50,553 bases of DNA from an uncultured Spirochaetaceae bacterium. Its GTDB lineage: Bacteria > Spirochaetota > Spirochaetia > Treponematales > Treponemataceae. Every line of letters begins with the position of its first letter. The stretch's first letter is position 1. Positions 7,054 through 14,851 of the stretch are shown here, in pieces. The notes below the pieces were generated by a model, which worked only from the letters and a program-made list of their open reading frames with translations, was not told the origin of the DNA and ran no database searches. The translations under genes and the position numbers were made by a program. The stretch lies in contig CADCBK010000011.1 in the NCBI GenBank assembly GCA_902799665.1, positions 20,966 through 71,518 on the forward strand, in the 5' to 3' direction.

Positions 7054-8953
7054 AAATTTTTCATTGTTCGCCGAGCGCTTCGCAGCCTTGGCGCGAATGC
7101 TAAAGCCGCAGATTCCGGGCGAACTTTTGCAAGACCAAAATGCGGCCGGCCAAGATTCTTCACAAGGCCAAGAAGCGCTGCAAGACCAAGACGCGCGGCT
7201 GGCGCATCTAAACAAAACTTTTCCATTCTACAATTTTTCTTTTTCCAAAAGCGGCGCCTTGACCGCAAGCCAAAACGGCCTGCCGCTCCATTCCGCCTAC
7301 AATCCGCTTGCCGAAGCGGAGCGAACCGCGGCCACGATAAAAGACTCTGACAAAGAAATCCTTGTTTTTGCCGGAATCGGCTTGGGCTACCTTCCAATCG
7401 CCGCCGCGCGAATTCCCGGGGCGGAGCGAAAAACTTTCGCAATCCTGGAACCGTCGGCGCCGCGTTTTTTTGCGGCCCTGGCCTCTTTGGACTTTAAGGA
7501 TCTTTTTAAGATTCCAAAACTTTTTTTTGCAATCGGCGCCGACGTCGAGCAAGCGGCGGCTTTAGTCCAATGCGCGGGCGGCTTTGAAAAGGCGCAAGTC
7601 TTTTGGCAAAAATCGCAAACAGTTCACGCGCAAGAATGGTTTGACGCCTTCTTTAAGCGCTGCCAGCAGCACAAGGAAAAGGCGCAAGTAAACGCAAACA
7701 CTTTGGAAAAGTTCGGCCGTTTGTGGCTAAAGAACGGCGCGCGAAATTTGCCGTTAATGCAAAAACTTCCTGGCGTGTCCTCTTTTTTTGGCGAGGCGTG
7801 TTTTGACAAAGACAAAGCCTTGCCTTGCGTCTTGCTTGCGGCTGGCCCTACGCTGCAAGATGTTCTTCCGCATTTAAGGGAAATCCAAGAGCGCGCCGTG
7901 ACAGTCGCGGTGGACACAGCCTTGCGCGCCTGCCTAAAGGCCGGCGTCCAGCCTGACTTTATTTTTTTGACAGACCCGCAATATTGGGCTTGGCGGCACT
8001 TGGCCGGCCTTTCTTCGCCCCAATCGGTTTTAGTCGCGGAAAGCGCCGCCTACCCCAGCGCCTTTAGGTTTGGCTGCAAAAAAATCGTCTTGATGTCCTC
8101 GCTTTTTCCGCTGGGAGAATATTTTGAGCGGCGGCTTGGAGCAAAAGGCAAATTGGCGTCCGGCGGGTCGGTGGCCACAAGCGCTTGGGACTTTGCGCGC
8201 GCGATCGGCGCGAAAGAGATTTACGCGGCCGGACTTGACTTGGGTTATCCAAACAAGCAGACTCACATCAAGGGAAGCGCCTTTGAGGAAGCCGCCCACA
8301 ATTTTTCGTCCCGCCTTAATCCCGCCGAGCTTCAAAGCGCGCGCCTGCTTTTTTCCGCCAAAAACCAAAAGGGCTTGGACTACGAAGGAGAGCCTATCAT
8401 AACCGACGAGCGGATGAAGCTTTTTGCCTGGTGGTTTGAAAACGCGATTTCTTCCTCGCCGGACACAAAAACTTATTCATTTTCAAAAAAAGGCCTTGCG
8501 ATAAAGGGCGTGGATTTTTTTCCGCTCCAAGAATTCCTAAAAAAACCGGCGCTTGCAAACGAAAAAGCCGCCTTTTTTGAGCGCGCCGAACGTTCCGCGG
8601 AAAAAAGCCTTTACGACAAGGAAAAGTTTGACGCGACGCTTTCCGAACTAAAAAACGGCCTAAAAAAAATAGACGCTCTTTCCAAAAGGGGAATCGCGCT
8701 CGCCAACGACATACTTTGCGGCGACAGGCGCGCGGCCGCCCGCATCGGCGAATTGGACCAAATCGACAAGGAAATACTTCAAAGCGAGGCCAAAAACGTC
8801 GCCGCCCTTGTATTCCCCAGCCAAAGGCGGCTTGACGGCCTTTTTCTTGCCCTAAATTTCCCAAAAAACCCGCTTGAGGCCAACGCGGCAAAAAGCAAAA
8901 TCATATACTCAGAATTGTCAAAATCAATTGAAGATTTTTTGAAAATCTGCTAA
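7034..8953 (+). CDS. DUF115 / MptE-like protein (Maf-type motility accessory candidate)
   Basis: The 639-residue product has the DUF115 core: PCVLLAAGPTLQDVLPHL, then VAVDTALRACLKAGVQPDF and FLTDPQYWAWRHL, and later EIYAAGLDLGYP. This Rossmann-like fold is shared with the archaeal pterin kinase MptE and with Maf proteins that modify flagellin with nonulosonic acids. Which job it has here is an inference. Spirochaetes often carry several DUF115 proteins. The N-terminal 200 residues and the Lys-rich C-terminus are family-variable. It starts inside the end of the PBP gene, most likely at TTG 7034, and the overlap suggests translational coupling. Other in-frame starts exist further in, so the true N-terminus is uncertain. 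The stop codon overlaps the -10 box of the next promoter. Confidence 0.72.
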   Translation: MTSTWNENFSLFAERFAALARMLKPQIPGELLQDQNAAGQDSSQGQEALQDQDARLAHLNKTFPFYNFSFSKSGALTASQNGLPLHSAYNPLAEAERTAATIKDSDKEILVFAGIGLGYLPIAAARIPGAERKTFAILEPSAPRFFAALASLDFKDLFKIPKLFFAIGADVEQAAALVQCAGGFEKAQVFWQKSQTVHAQEWFDAFFKRCQQHKEKAQVNANTLEKFGRLWLKNGARNLPLMQKLPGVSSFFGEACFDKDKALPCVLLAAGPTLQDVLPHLREIQERAVTVAVDTALRACLKAGVQPDFIFLTDPQYWAWRHLAGLSSPQSVLVAESAAYPSAFRFGCKKIVLMSSLFPLGEYFERRLGAKGKLASGGSVATSAWDFARAIGAKEIYAAGLDLGYPNKQTHIKGSAFEEAAHNFSSRLNPAELQSARLLFSAKNQKGLDYEGEPIITDERMKLFAWWFENAISSSPDTKTYSFSKKGLAIKGVDFFPLQEFLKKPALANEKAAFFERAERSAEKSLYDKEKFDATLSELKNGLKKIDALSKRGIALANDILCGDRRAAARIGELDQIDKEILQSEAKNVAALVFPSQRRLDGLFLALNFPKNPLEANAAKSKIIYSELSKSIEDFLKIC

Positions 8954-8956
8954 ACT
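8928..8956 (+). promoter_or_regulatory. Promoter for the structured leader of the second HD-GYP gene
   Basis: TTGAAG (8928-8933) and TAAACT (8951-8956) are 17 bp apart with a TG at the extended -10 position. The -10 box includes the stop codon of the DUF115 gene. Transcription would start near 8963, which leaves a leader of about 140 nt. Confidence 0.5.
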
Positions 8957-8962
8957 TTTACA

Positions 8963-9103
8963 ATCGGTCTCCGACAATATAAATGTAACGAGTTCATCAA
9001 TACAGACGTAACGACATCCAGACGCCTGTATGAACTGATAATGCATCAAAGTTGGAGGCTGTGTGAGGTTTCCAACTTTTTTTTTATAGAGGGCCAAAAA
9101 CGG
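8963..9103 (+). promoter_or_regulatory. Structured mRNA leader upstream of HD-GYP gene
   Basis: The leader holds a small TCGG-TCT-CCGA hairpin, then a bulged stem: AGTTCA (8991-8996) with TGAACT (9031-9036), a TCAA bulge, and TACAG (9001-9005) with CTGTA (9026-9030), closing a 20-nt loop. An intrinsic terminator follows. No room exists for another promoter between that terminator and the gene, so read-through must be possible. The layout is that of an attenuator or riboswitch. I do not recognise it as a known class. Confidence 0.45.
9048..9085 (+). terminator. Intrinsic terminator or attenuator before HD-GYP gene
   Basis: AAAGTTGGA (9048-9056) pairs with TCCAACTTT (9071-9079), closing a 14-nt loop, and is followed by a run of T to 9085. 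It stands 18 nt before the ATG at 9104. It could end the PBP-DUF115 transcript or regulate the next gene by attenuation. Confidence 0.7.
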
Positions 9104-10282
9104 ATGAATGCCTTTGAAGTTAACGCGCTAAAACCCGCGTTGATTTTTACAGATCACTTGATTCTCGACAAACAGTTTCTCGTTTTGGGAAAAGGCTATC
9201 CCGTAACTCAAGAACTCATCAAGGAACTCATAACATGGGGCTTTGTTTCCGTCTCCAGCGAAGGAACGATTGACGACGGCACGCAGGACAAGGACATAAT
9301 CAACCGCGATTCCTCTGACATAATTTTTGAAACCCAGCAAGAAGAAGCCGCCGCCGCTGAAGAGCGCGCCAAAGAGCGGGAAGAAAAAGACTCTGCCTTA
9401 AACAACAGCCTAAAGGACGCCACAAAGCTTATCCAAACGCTCAACACAGAATCGTCGCGCTTGGAAATGACGCACAAGGTTTACAAAGATTACTCAGACT
9501 ACATAGAAAGCCTTTACACGCATTACTCGACCCACAAGGAAATCGACAAGGAACAGTTGTCAAAAGTCGTTCAAGAATTGATTTTCTTTGTCCGCGAAAA
9601 CCGCCGCTTTGTTTTGCGCGTAAACCCTCGCGCCGAGCAGACTGACAAAAAGTTCCTAGTCAACCATGCGATGCGCTCAACCGTTATCGCGTTGACTATC
9701 GGCATAAGGCTAAAGATGCAGTTCACGCAATTGATAGAGCTTGGCCAAGCCTGCATTTTGCACGAAATCGGAATGCTTCGCCTGCCTCCGCAGCTTTACA
9801 TAACCGACAAAAAACTGCAGCCGCAAGAAAAGGCCAAGCTTGCCAGCCACCCGCTTTTGGGATACGAATTGGTAAAGGAAGTGGGCTTTTCGCTTCCAAT
9901 CCAGCGCGCCGTATTGGAACACCACGAAAAGGAAAACGGCTCGGGCTATCCGCGCCATATCGCCACTGACGATATTTCAACCTACGCGAAAATCATCGCC
10001 GTCGCTTGCGCCTTTGAAGCGATTACCGCCCCTCGCCATTACAGGAACGCCCGCCCAAAATACGAAGCGATGTTGGAAATCTTGCGCAACTTGAACAACC
10101 AGTACGACGAAAACGTAATCAAGGCGCTCTTATATTCATTCTCAATCTTCCCGATTGGCGTTTACGTTTACCTGGCCAACGGAAAAATCGCGCGAATAAC
10201 CGACACAAAGCCCGACGACCCCCGCCACCCAATAGCGCAAGTCACGGATGTTCTAAAGTCTTTGGGAATGGAAGAAGACTAG
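9104..10282 (+). CDS. Cytoplasmic HD-GYP protein with DUF3391-like N-terminus and altered HD motif
   Basis: The 392-residue protein has no membrane segment. Its first 55 residues (FTDHLILDKQFLVLGKGYPV) resemble the small beta domain often placed before HD-GYP. A charged helical stretch rich in Ala/Glu follows, then an HD-GYP domain at about residues 180-340. The GYP motif (ENGSGYP) and the HH pair are intact, but the usual HDIGK reads HEIGM: the metal-binding Asp is Glu and the Lys is lost. Some degenerate HD-GYP proteins bind cyclic di-GMP without cutting it, so activity is open. The start at 9104 is chosen because upstream in-frame codons lie within the terminator hairpin. Its stop overlaps that of the convergent reductase gene (shared CTAG at 10279-10282). 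Confidence 0.82.
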   Translation: MNAFEVNALKPALIFTDHLILDKQFLVLGKGYPVTQELIKELITWGFVSVSSEGTIDDGTQDKDIINRDSSDIIFETQQEEAAAAEERAKEREEKDSALNNSLKDATKLIQTLNTESSRLEMTHKVYKDYSDYIESLYTHYSTHKEIDKEQLSKVVQELIFFVRENRRFVLRVNPRAEQTDKKFLVNHAMRSTVIALTIGIRLKMQFTQLIELGQACILHEIGMLRLPPQLYITDKKLQPQEKAKLASHPLLGYELVKEVGFSLPIQRAVLEHHEKENGSGYPRHIATDDISTYAKIIAVACAFEAITAPRHYRNARPKYEAMLEILRNLNNQYDENVIKALLYSFSIFPIGVYVYLANGKIARITDTKPDDPRHPIAQVTDVLKSLGMEED

Positions 10283-11034
10283 TTAAAAAAAGCGCGGACT
10301 TTTTCAACTTCCGCCTTGAACTGTTCGTCGATTACCGGCGGATGGTCGTTAAAGTAAAGAATCTGTTCCAGCTCTTCAAGGTTTCGGACGCCCCAAAGGG
10401 GAACGACGTTTTCAAACTGGTAAAGGTAGCCCAAAGCGAGCGGCGTGTTTTGCACCAAGCCGCCGTAAAGGGGTTTCATCGCGACAAAGCCGATGTCTTT
10501 TTGGGCCGCCTCTTTTGCAAGCCGCTCGCCTTCTCCGTCAACCAAGATGTTAAAGGGCGCTTGAACCGTTTCAAAAAGCCCAAAGTCCAAGGCCTTTTGG
10601 GCGATGTCCAGGCTTTCTGTCGCAAGGCCAAAGTGACGGATTTTCTTGCGTTCCTGCATGCGCTTCATTTGCGCGCAAATCTCGTCAAAGTCGGCCAAGC
10701 CCTTTTCGTCAACCTCGTATTGGAACAAGTCCACATAGTCGGTCTGCAATGCGTCCAGGCTGGCTTCCAAATCGCCGGCAAGATCGCGCGCGTCAAGGAC
10801 GCAAGCCTTTGTGCTAAGTATTACGTTTTGGCGGATTCCGTGCAAGCAGGCGCCAAGGCGCTTTTCGCTTTCGGGAACCGTGTGCGAAATGTCAAAAAAA
10901 TTCACGCCGGCGTCGTAGGCCTTGTGAATGAGAATCGCCGCGTCTTCCTCGCTTTCGATGTCCTTTAAGGACATCGCGCCAAAGCCGACGCGGCTTGCCA
11001 ATAGATTTGATTTTCCCAACCCTACGTAATCCAT
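10279..11034 (-). CDS. Aldo/keto reductase family protein lacking catalytic Tyr and His
   Basis: The 251-residue protein follows the aldo/keto reductase barrel: VGLGKSNLLASRVGFGAMSL, then AYDAGVNFFDIS, ILSTKA, DYVDLFQ, IRHFGLATES and VPLWGVRNLEEL. The tetrad Asp (FFDIS) and Lys (STKA) are present. The tyrosine, normally in DTAxxYGxSE, is replaced by Val in DISHTVPESE, and the His of QLH is replaced by Glu in QYE. NADPH-dependent carbonyl reduction is therefore doubtful; the protein may have another activity or be inactive. At 251 residues it is also shorter than the usual 280-330. It lies 18 bp downstream of glyS on the same strand and is probably cotranscribed with it. Confidence 0.75.
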   Translation of the reverse strand: MDYVGLGKSNLLASRVGFGAMSLKDIESEEDAAILIHKAYDAGVNFFDISHTVPESEKRLGACLHGIRQNVILSTKACVLDARDLAGDLEASLDALQTDYVDLFQYEVDEKGLADFDEICAQMKRMQERKKIRHFGLATESLDIAQKALDFGLFETVQAPFNILVDGEGERLAKEAAQKDIGFVAMKPLYGGLVQNTPLALGYLYQFENVVPLWGVRNLEELEQILYFNDHPPVIDEQFKAEVEKVRAFFN

Positions 11035-11052
11035 CTTAGCGTCCGGCCAAAA

Positions 11053-12507
11053 TTAGCGCTGAACCGGCTTGTAGTTGCGGATCGCGTTTTGGATGTATGA
11101 AGTCAACTCGCTTACCTTTACGCGAGCCTGCTCCATGCTGTCACGGTCGCGGACTGTGACTGTGTCAAAGTTGGGCGAATCCTTTGTGATTGTGTCGTAG
11201 TCGATTGTGACGCAGAAAGGAGTTCCAACCTCGTCTTGGCGGCGGTAGCGCTTTCCGACAGTTCCAGAAACGTCAAAGTCAGTGGCAAACTCTTCCTTAA
11301 GCGTGTGCTGGATTTCCTTGGCGCGCTCGGCCAATCCGTCCTTTTTCATCAACGGAAGAACCGCGACTGTTATCGGAGCCAGCTTTGGATGCAAGTGAAG
11401 GACAGTGCGGTAGTCTTCGGCGCCGTCCTTTCCAACGTTCTGCTCCTCGTAGGCTTCGCACATAAAGGCCAAGAAGTTTCTGTTCAAGCCGGCCGAAGTC
11501 TCGATGACATAGGGCGTGTAGTTTTTGTTTCCGTCTTCCTGGTCGATGTATGACATGTCCTTTCCGCTTGTCTTTGTGTGCTGAGAAAGGTCAAAGTCTG
11601 TGCGGTTGTGGATGCCTTCGATTTCCTCAAAGCCGATCGGGAAGTTGTACTGAATGTCGTAGGCGTCCTTGGCGTAGTGGGCAAGCTTGTCGTGGTGGTG
11701 CCACTGCAAGTTCTTTTCGGCGATGCCGTACTTAAGGTAGAAGGCCCAGCGGTACTTGCGCCAGTCCTCAAAGATTCCGTCGTCTGTTCCGGGCTTGCAG
11801 AAGTACTCCATTTCCATCTGCTCGAATTCGCAAGTGCGGAAAATAAAGTTCTTAAAGATGATTTCGTTGCGGAAGGATTTTCCAACCTGGGCCACGCCAA
11901 AGGGAAGCTTCATTCTTGAAGACTGAACGATGTTCTTGAAGTCTGTGAAAATTCCCTGGCAAGTCTCGGGGCGAAGGTAAATCAAGTGCGAGTCGTCGGC
12001 TACGGGGCCCTGGTATGTCTTGAACATTAGGTTGAACTCGCGCACGTCGGTGTACTTGCGGTTTTTGCTTCCGCATGTCGGGCAGTTGATTTTAGCGTCG
12101 ATGAAGGCCTTCATCTCTTCGTGGCTCATCGTGTCAACGGGCTTATCCGTCTTTTCGTTGTGGGAATGGCAGTAGTCTTCGATCAACTGGTCGGCGCGGA
12201 ATCTGGCGTTGCATTCAGTGCAGTCAATCATCGGGTCTGAAAAGTGCGCGACGTGGCCTGAGGCAACCCAAGTCTTGTGGTGCTGGAAAATCGCGCTGTC
12301 AAGGCCCACAACGTCGTCGCGCAGCTGCGTCATGTAATGCCACCATTCGTTTTGAATATTGCGCTTAAAGTTAACTCCGAGCGGGCCGTAATCCCACGCG
12401 CCGGCCTGTCCGCCGTAAATTTCCGAAGCCTGATATACAAATCCCCTGCGCTTGCACAAAGAAATGATTTTGGCCAAAGTGCATTCGTGTCCTGTTTGAG
12501 CTGCCAT
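11053..12507 (-). CDS. glyS: Glycyl-tRNA synthetase (dimeric, single-chain class II type)
   Basis: This 484-residue enzyme charges tRNA-Gly. The N-terminus (KIISLCKRRGFVYQASEIYGG, AWDYGPLGVNFKRNI) is the hallmark of the alpha2 GlyRS found in spirochaetes, Firmicutes and eukaryotes, unlike the alpha2beta2 enzyme of Escherichia coli. An insertion has paired CxxC motifs (DCTECNARFRAD and NCPTCGSKNRKY) that may bind zinc. Class II motif 2 appears at FRNEIIFKNFIFRTCEFEQMEMEYF and motif 3 near the ETSAGLNRNFLAF segment. The C-terminal anticodon-binding domain runs from LAPITVAVLPLMKKDGL to the end. GGAG lies 8 nt before the ATG, and a good promoter lies upstream. The length is normal. Confidence 0.96.
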   Translation of the reverse strand: MAAQTGHECTLAKIISLCKRRGFVYQASEIYGGQAGAWDYGPLGVNFKRNIQNEWWHYMTQLRDDVVGLDSAIFQHHKTWVASGHVAHFSDPMIDCTECNARFRADQLIEDYCHSHNEKTDKPVDTMSHEEMKAFIDAKINCPTCGSKNRKYTDVREFNLMFKTYQGPVADDSHLIYLRPETCQGIFTDFKNIVQSSRMKLPFGVAQVGKSFRNEIIFKNFIFRTCEFEQMEMEYFCKPGTDDGIFEDWRKYRWAFYLKYGIAEKNLQWHHHDKLAHYAKDAYDIQYNFPIGFEEIEGIHNRTDFDLSQHTKTSGKDMSYIDQEDGNKNYTPYVIETSAGLNRNFLAFMCEAYEEQNVGKDGAEDYRTVLHLHPKLAPITVAVLPLMKKDGLAERAKEIQHTLKEEFATDFDVSGTVGKRYRRQDEVGTPFCVTIDYDTITKDSPNFDTVTVRDRDSMEQARVKVSELTSYIQNAIRNYKPVQR

Positions 12508-12542
12508 ATAAGTTACTCCATTATTGTTATGATAATTCGAAT

Positions 12543-12571
12543 ATTATATCAACATTGGGGCAATATTTCAA
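12543..12571 (-). promoter_or_regulatory. Promoter of glyS
   Basis: On the minus strand TTGAAA (12571-12566) and TATAAT (12548-12543) are 17 bp apart, with TG one base before the -10 box. The leader is about 28 nt and includes GGAG before the start codon. Confidence 0.7.
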
Positions 12572-12599
12572 TACGGCTGCATGAGTTGAAAAAACTAAA

Positions 12600-12657
12600 A
12601 CGCGCAGCGGGGTTCCGACCGACGCAACCGCAACCGGGAGGCGCTTTTTTTTTACTT
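12600..12657 (+). terminator. Possible terminator hairpin between divergent promoters
   Basis: A GC-rich stretch bounded by GCGC at both ends, with inner GGTT/AACC pairing, is followed by nine T residues ending near 12657. It sits between the divergent glyS and lolD promoters, where neither gene needs a terminator. A short untranslated RNA could end here. The stem is imperfect, so this is weak. Confidence 0.3.
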
Positions 12658-12668
12658 CTGCCGCTATA

Positions 12669-12697
12669 TTGAACATATCGCGGGAATTTGCTATAAT
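12669..12697 (+). promoter_or_regulatory. Promoter of the LolD-like gene (leaderless type)
   Basis: TTGAAC (12669-12674) and TATAAT (12692-12697) are separated by exactly 17 bp. The ATG at 12706 begins 8 nt after the -10 box, with no Shine-Dalgarno between, so the mRNA should start about 2 nt before the start codon. Confidence 0.75.
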
Positions 12698-12705
12698 AAA
12701 TGTCT

Positions 12706-13449
12706 ATGGCTATATTGGAATTGCAAAATGTCAGCAAAGTCTATCAAATGGGAAAAATAACGGTCAACGCCGTCCAAGACGCGACTTTTTCCATCAACGC
12801 TGGCGAATTTGCGTCCGTATCAGGCCCTTCCGGAAGCGGAAAGTCAACCCTTCTTAACTTGATGGGCCTTATCGACTTGCCCACAAGCGGAAAAATCATC
12901 GTCGACGGAACCGACGTCTACGCAGGCCGAAATCTGGCCGGCCTTAAATCAATTCCATCCAGCCTGGACCGCCACATGACGGAATTGCGCCGCCTTAACC
13001 TTGGCTTTATTTTCCAAAACTTCAACTTGATTCAAGTCCTTAACGTGCGCGAAAACGTCGAGCTGCCCTTAAAATTGGGCCACCTTCCGCAGAGCCGCGC
13101 GATGGGAGCCAAAGAGGCCGCCGAATGGGTTGACTATTTGATTGAAACTGTCGGCCTTACAGACTGGAAAAACCACAAGCCCACGGAACTTTCCGGCGGC
13201 CAGCGCCAGCGCGTGGCGATTGCCCGCGCGCTAAGCGCAAAGGCGCCTGTAATCATGGCCGACGAGCCGACAGCCAACCTTGACTCAAAGAACGGCGACC
13301 AAATCCTGCAATTGATGAAAAAGCTCAATAAAGAATTGAACACAACTTTTGTCTTCTCCACCCACGACCAAAAAATCGTAAGCATGAGCGACCACGTAAT
13401 CCACATAAAGGACGGCGTGGTGACCGGCCAGGACTACGAAAAAAGATAA
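12706..13449 (+). CDS. lolD: Lipoprotein-type ABC transporter ATPase (LolD/MacB family)
   Basis: This 247-residue ATPase would power a FtsX-type permease pair. It shows a Walker A (SGPSGSGKSTLLNLMG), the Q-loop (FIFQNFNLIQVLNV), the ABC signature LSGGQRQRVAIARAL, a Walker B with catalytic Glu (PVIMADEPTANLDS), and the switch His (FSTHD). An insertion around residues 55-80 (YAGRNLAGLKSIPSSLDRHMT) is longer than in the Escherichia coli protein. The permeases it serves are almost certainly the two convergent genes at 15666-18445. The ATG at 12706 is chosen over the one at 12700 because the latter lies 2 nt after the -10 box and would not be in the transcript. The gene ends 10 bp from the convergent outer-membrane protein gene. 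Confidence 0.88.
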   Translation: MAILELQNVSKVYQMGKITVNAVQDATFSINAGEFASVSGPSGSGKSTLLNLMGLIDLPTSGKIIVDGTDVYAGRNLAGLKSIPSSLDRHMTELRRLNLGFIFQNFNLIQVLNVRENVELPLKLGHLPQSRAMGAKEAAEWVDYLIETVGLTDWKNHKPTELSGGQRQRVAIARALSAKAPVIMADEPTANLDSKNGDQILQLMKKLNKELNTTFVFSTHDQKIVSMSDHVIHIKDGVVTGQDYEKR

Positions 13450-13459
13450 GCGCTCGCTT

Positions 13460-14851
13460 TTAGTATTTTAGTTTTAGCGCCAACTCAAAGACAAGGCCGT
13501 ACTTGTTTTGGCTTCCGTAATAAATCGGCGCGGTAGTCTTAAAGTCAAGGTGCGGCAAAACCTCTTCCACAGTTATGACAGGAAAAAGAGTTCCGTAATC
13601 GTTTCCAGTGTCGTGGAACCATTTAAATCCAAAAGTCCATTTTTTGGTAAAGATAAAGCGGGACCAGCCAAGCTCGGCCGCGAACAAGTGTTGCAGTCCT
13701 TTGAACTGGCCAACCGCGGTTCCGTTTGCGATTTGCTCCTTTCCCCAAATTCCCTGGTACTCAAAAGAAAGGCCAAGCATGATTGGGTTTTCAAAATACT
13801 TGTAGACGCCCATCGTCCACTTCGCGCGCGTAAGGTCGCCGCCGCGCGGCGAAAAGTGCGCAAAGCCCTGAACGAACATGTTTGAATTTTGGCCAAGCAA
13901 TGTGGAGATGACTTCCATTCCAACGCAAGGGTCGTAACCATGCTCGGCGGCCTTGGCCCAGCGCTTTCCCAAAACGCTCACGGAGAATTTTCCGATGTTC
14001 ACTTCAAACTTTCCCGCGACCGAAACATAGTCGGGCATTTCGTCTTCCATCTCATTGGACTCATATTGCGCGACGCCCTTTATCGAACAATAAGACAAAA
14101 TCGGAACAGTGGCGATCAAGGAAAATTTTGAGTCGGTTGTTTTTCTTTTGGGCTTGTTGGCCGCGTCCTCTGAAGTTATGACTGAACATTTGTCGTCAAT
14201 GATGTTCGTGTTCAACATTCTTGAAAGGCTCCAGGAAATGTCGCGCTTTCCCGCGCTGATGTCAGCCTTTCCAAACAAGGTGTAGTCAAAGTAAAGCTCG
14301 TATACGCCAAAGTCCATTTTTGGGAATTGGGTCAAGAAGGAACCGTAGACATAAAAGTCAGACCTTGGGCGGCCTATGAACCTTAGGATGTTGCTGAAAG
14401 TCGCCAAGGGCTTTGTCTTTTCCCAGGGCGAAAACCAAACATAGCCGCCCAGCTCGGCGTTCAAGTCGCCGCTAAATTCAACAGGCTTGTTTTTCGCGTC
14501 TACCTTTACAATTTCTGTTGTCGGAGTGTTCACGGCGCCTTCGGTGTCGCCTTCCGCGTCGTCAGCAAAAAGCTCGTCGATAGAATCGTCCGTTTCGTCT
14601 TCGGACAAGATGTCGGCGTCGCCGCTTTCGGCAAGACGCTCGCGCTCCTTTTCGTCCTCAAGCTCCGCCTCTTCGTTCAAACGCTCCGCCTCTTTTACAT
14701 CCTCTTCGGCCACCCTCTCCATGATGATTCCGTTGTTGGTGACATAGGTTTGGGCGAAGAAATTTCCGCTCCCAAAAACAAGGAAAAGAGAGAAAAAAAA
14801 GGCGAGCGCAAAGACCCGCCTTATGTTTGAACGTTCAAAACTTTTATTCAT
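13460..14851 (-). CDS. Putative outer-membrane protein of the Lol-like cluster
   Basis: A 463-residue exported protein. An N-terminal signal peptide (VFALAFFFSLFLVFGSGNFFAQ) is followed by a very acidic Glu/Asp stretch at about residues 45-100. The rest is rich in alternating hydrophobic and aromatic segments typical of beta strands (ELGGYVWFSPWEKTK, DFYVYGSFLTQF, MGVYKYFENPIMLGLSFEYQG) and ends in a strand with hydrophobic residues and terminal Tyr (YGLVFELALKLKY), like outer-membrane barrels. I do not recognise a named family. It starts directly after the LolA-like stop codon, so the two are translationally coupled. Its place as the last gene of a Lol-type operon suggests it is either the acceptor of, or a partner in, lipoprotein or lipid delivery to the outer membrane. 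Confidence 0.7.
   Translation of the reverse strand: MNKSFERSNIRRVFALAFFFSLFLVFGSGNFFAQTYVTNNGIIMERVAEEDVKEAERLNEEAELEDEKERERLAESGDADILSEDETDDSIDELFADDAEGDTEGAVNTPTTEIVKVDAKNKPVEFSGDLNAELGGYVWFSPWEKTKPLATFSNILRFIGRPRSDFYVYGSFLTQFPKMDFGVYELYFDYTLFGKADISAGKRDISWSLSRMLNTNIIDDKCSVITSEDAANKPKRKTTDSKFSLIATVPILSYCSIKGVAQYESNEMEDEMPDYVSVAGKFEVNIGKFSVSVLGKRWAKAAEHGYDPCVGMEVISTLLGQNSNMFVQGFAHFSPRGGDLTRAKWTMGVYKYFENPIMLGLSFEYQGIWGKEQIANGTAVGQFKGLQHLFAAELGWSRFIFTKKWTFGFKWFHDTGNDYGTLFPVITVEEVLPHLDFKTTAPIYYGSQNKYGLVFELALKLKY

Noticed and set aside
12700..12702. ATG at 12700 as start of lolD
   Set aside because: It lies 2 nt after the -10 box and would not be part of the mRNA; the same holds for 18451 in the permease gene.
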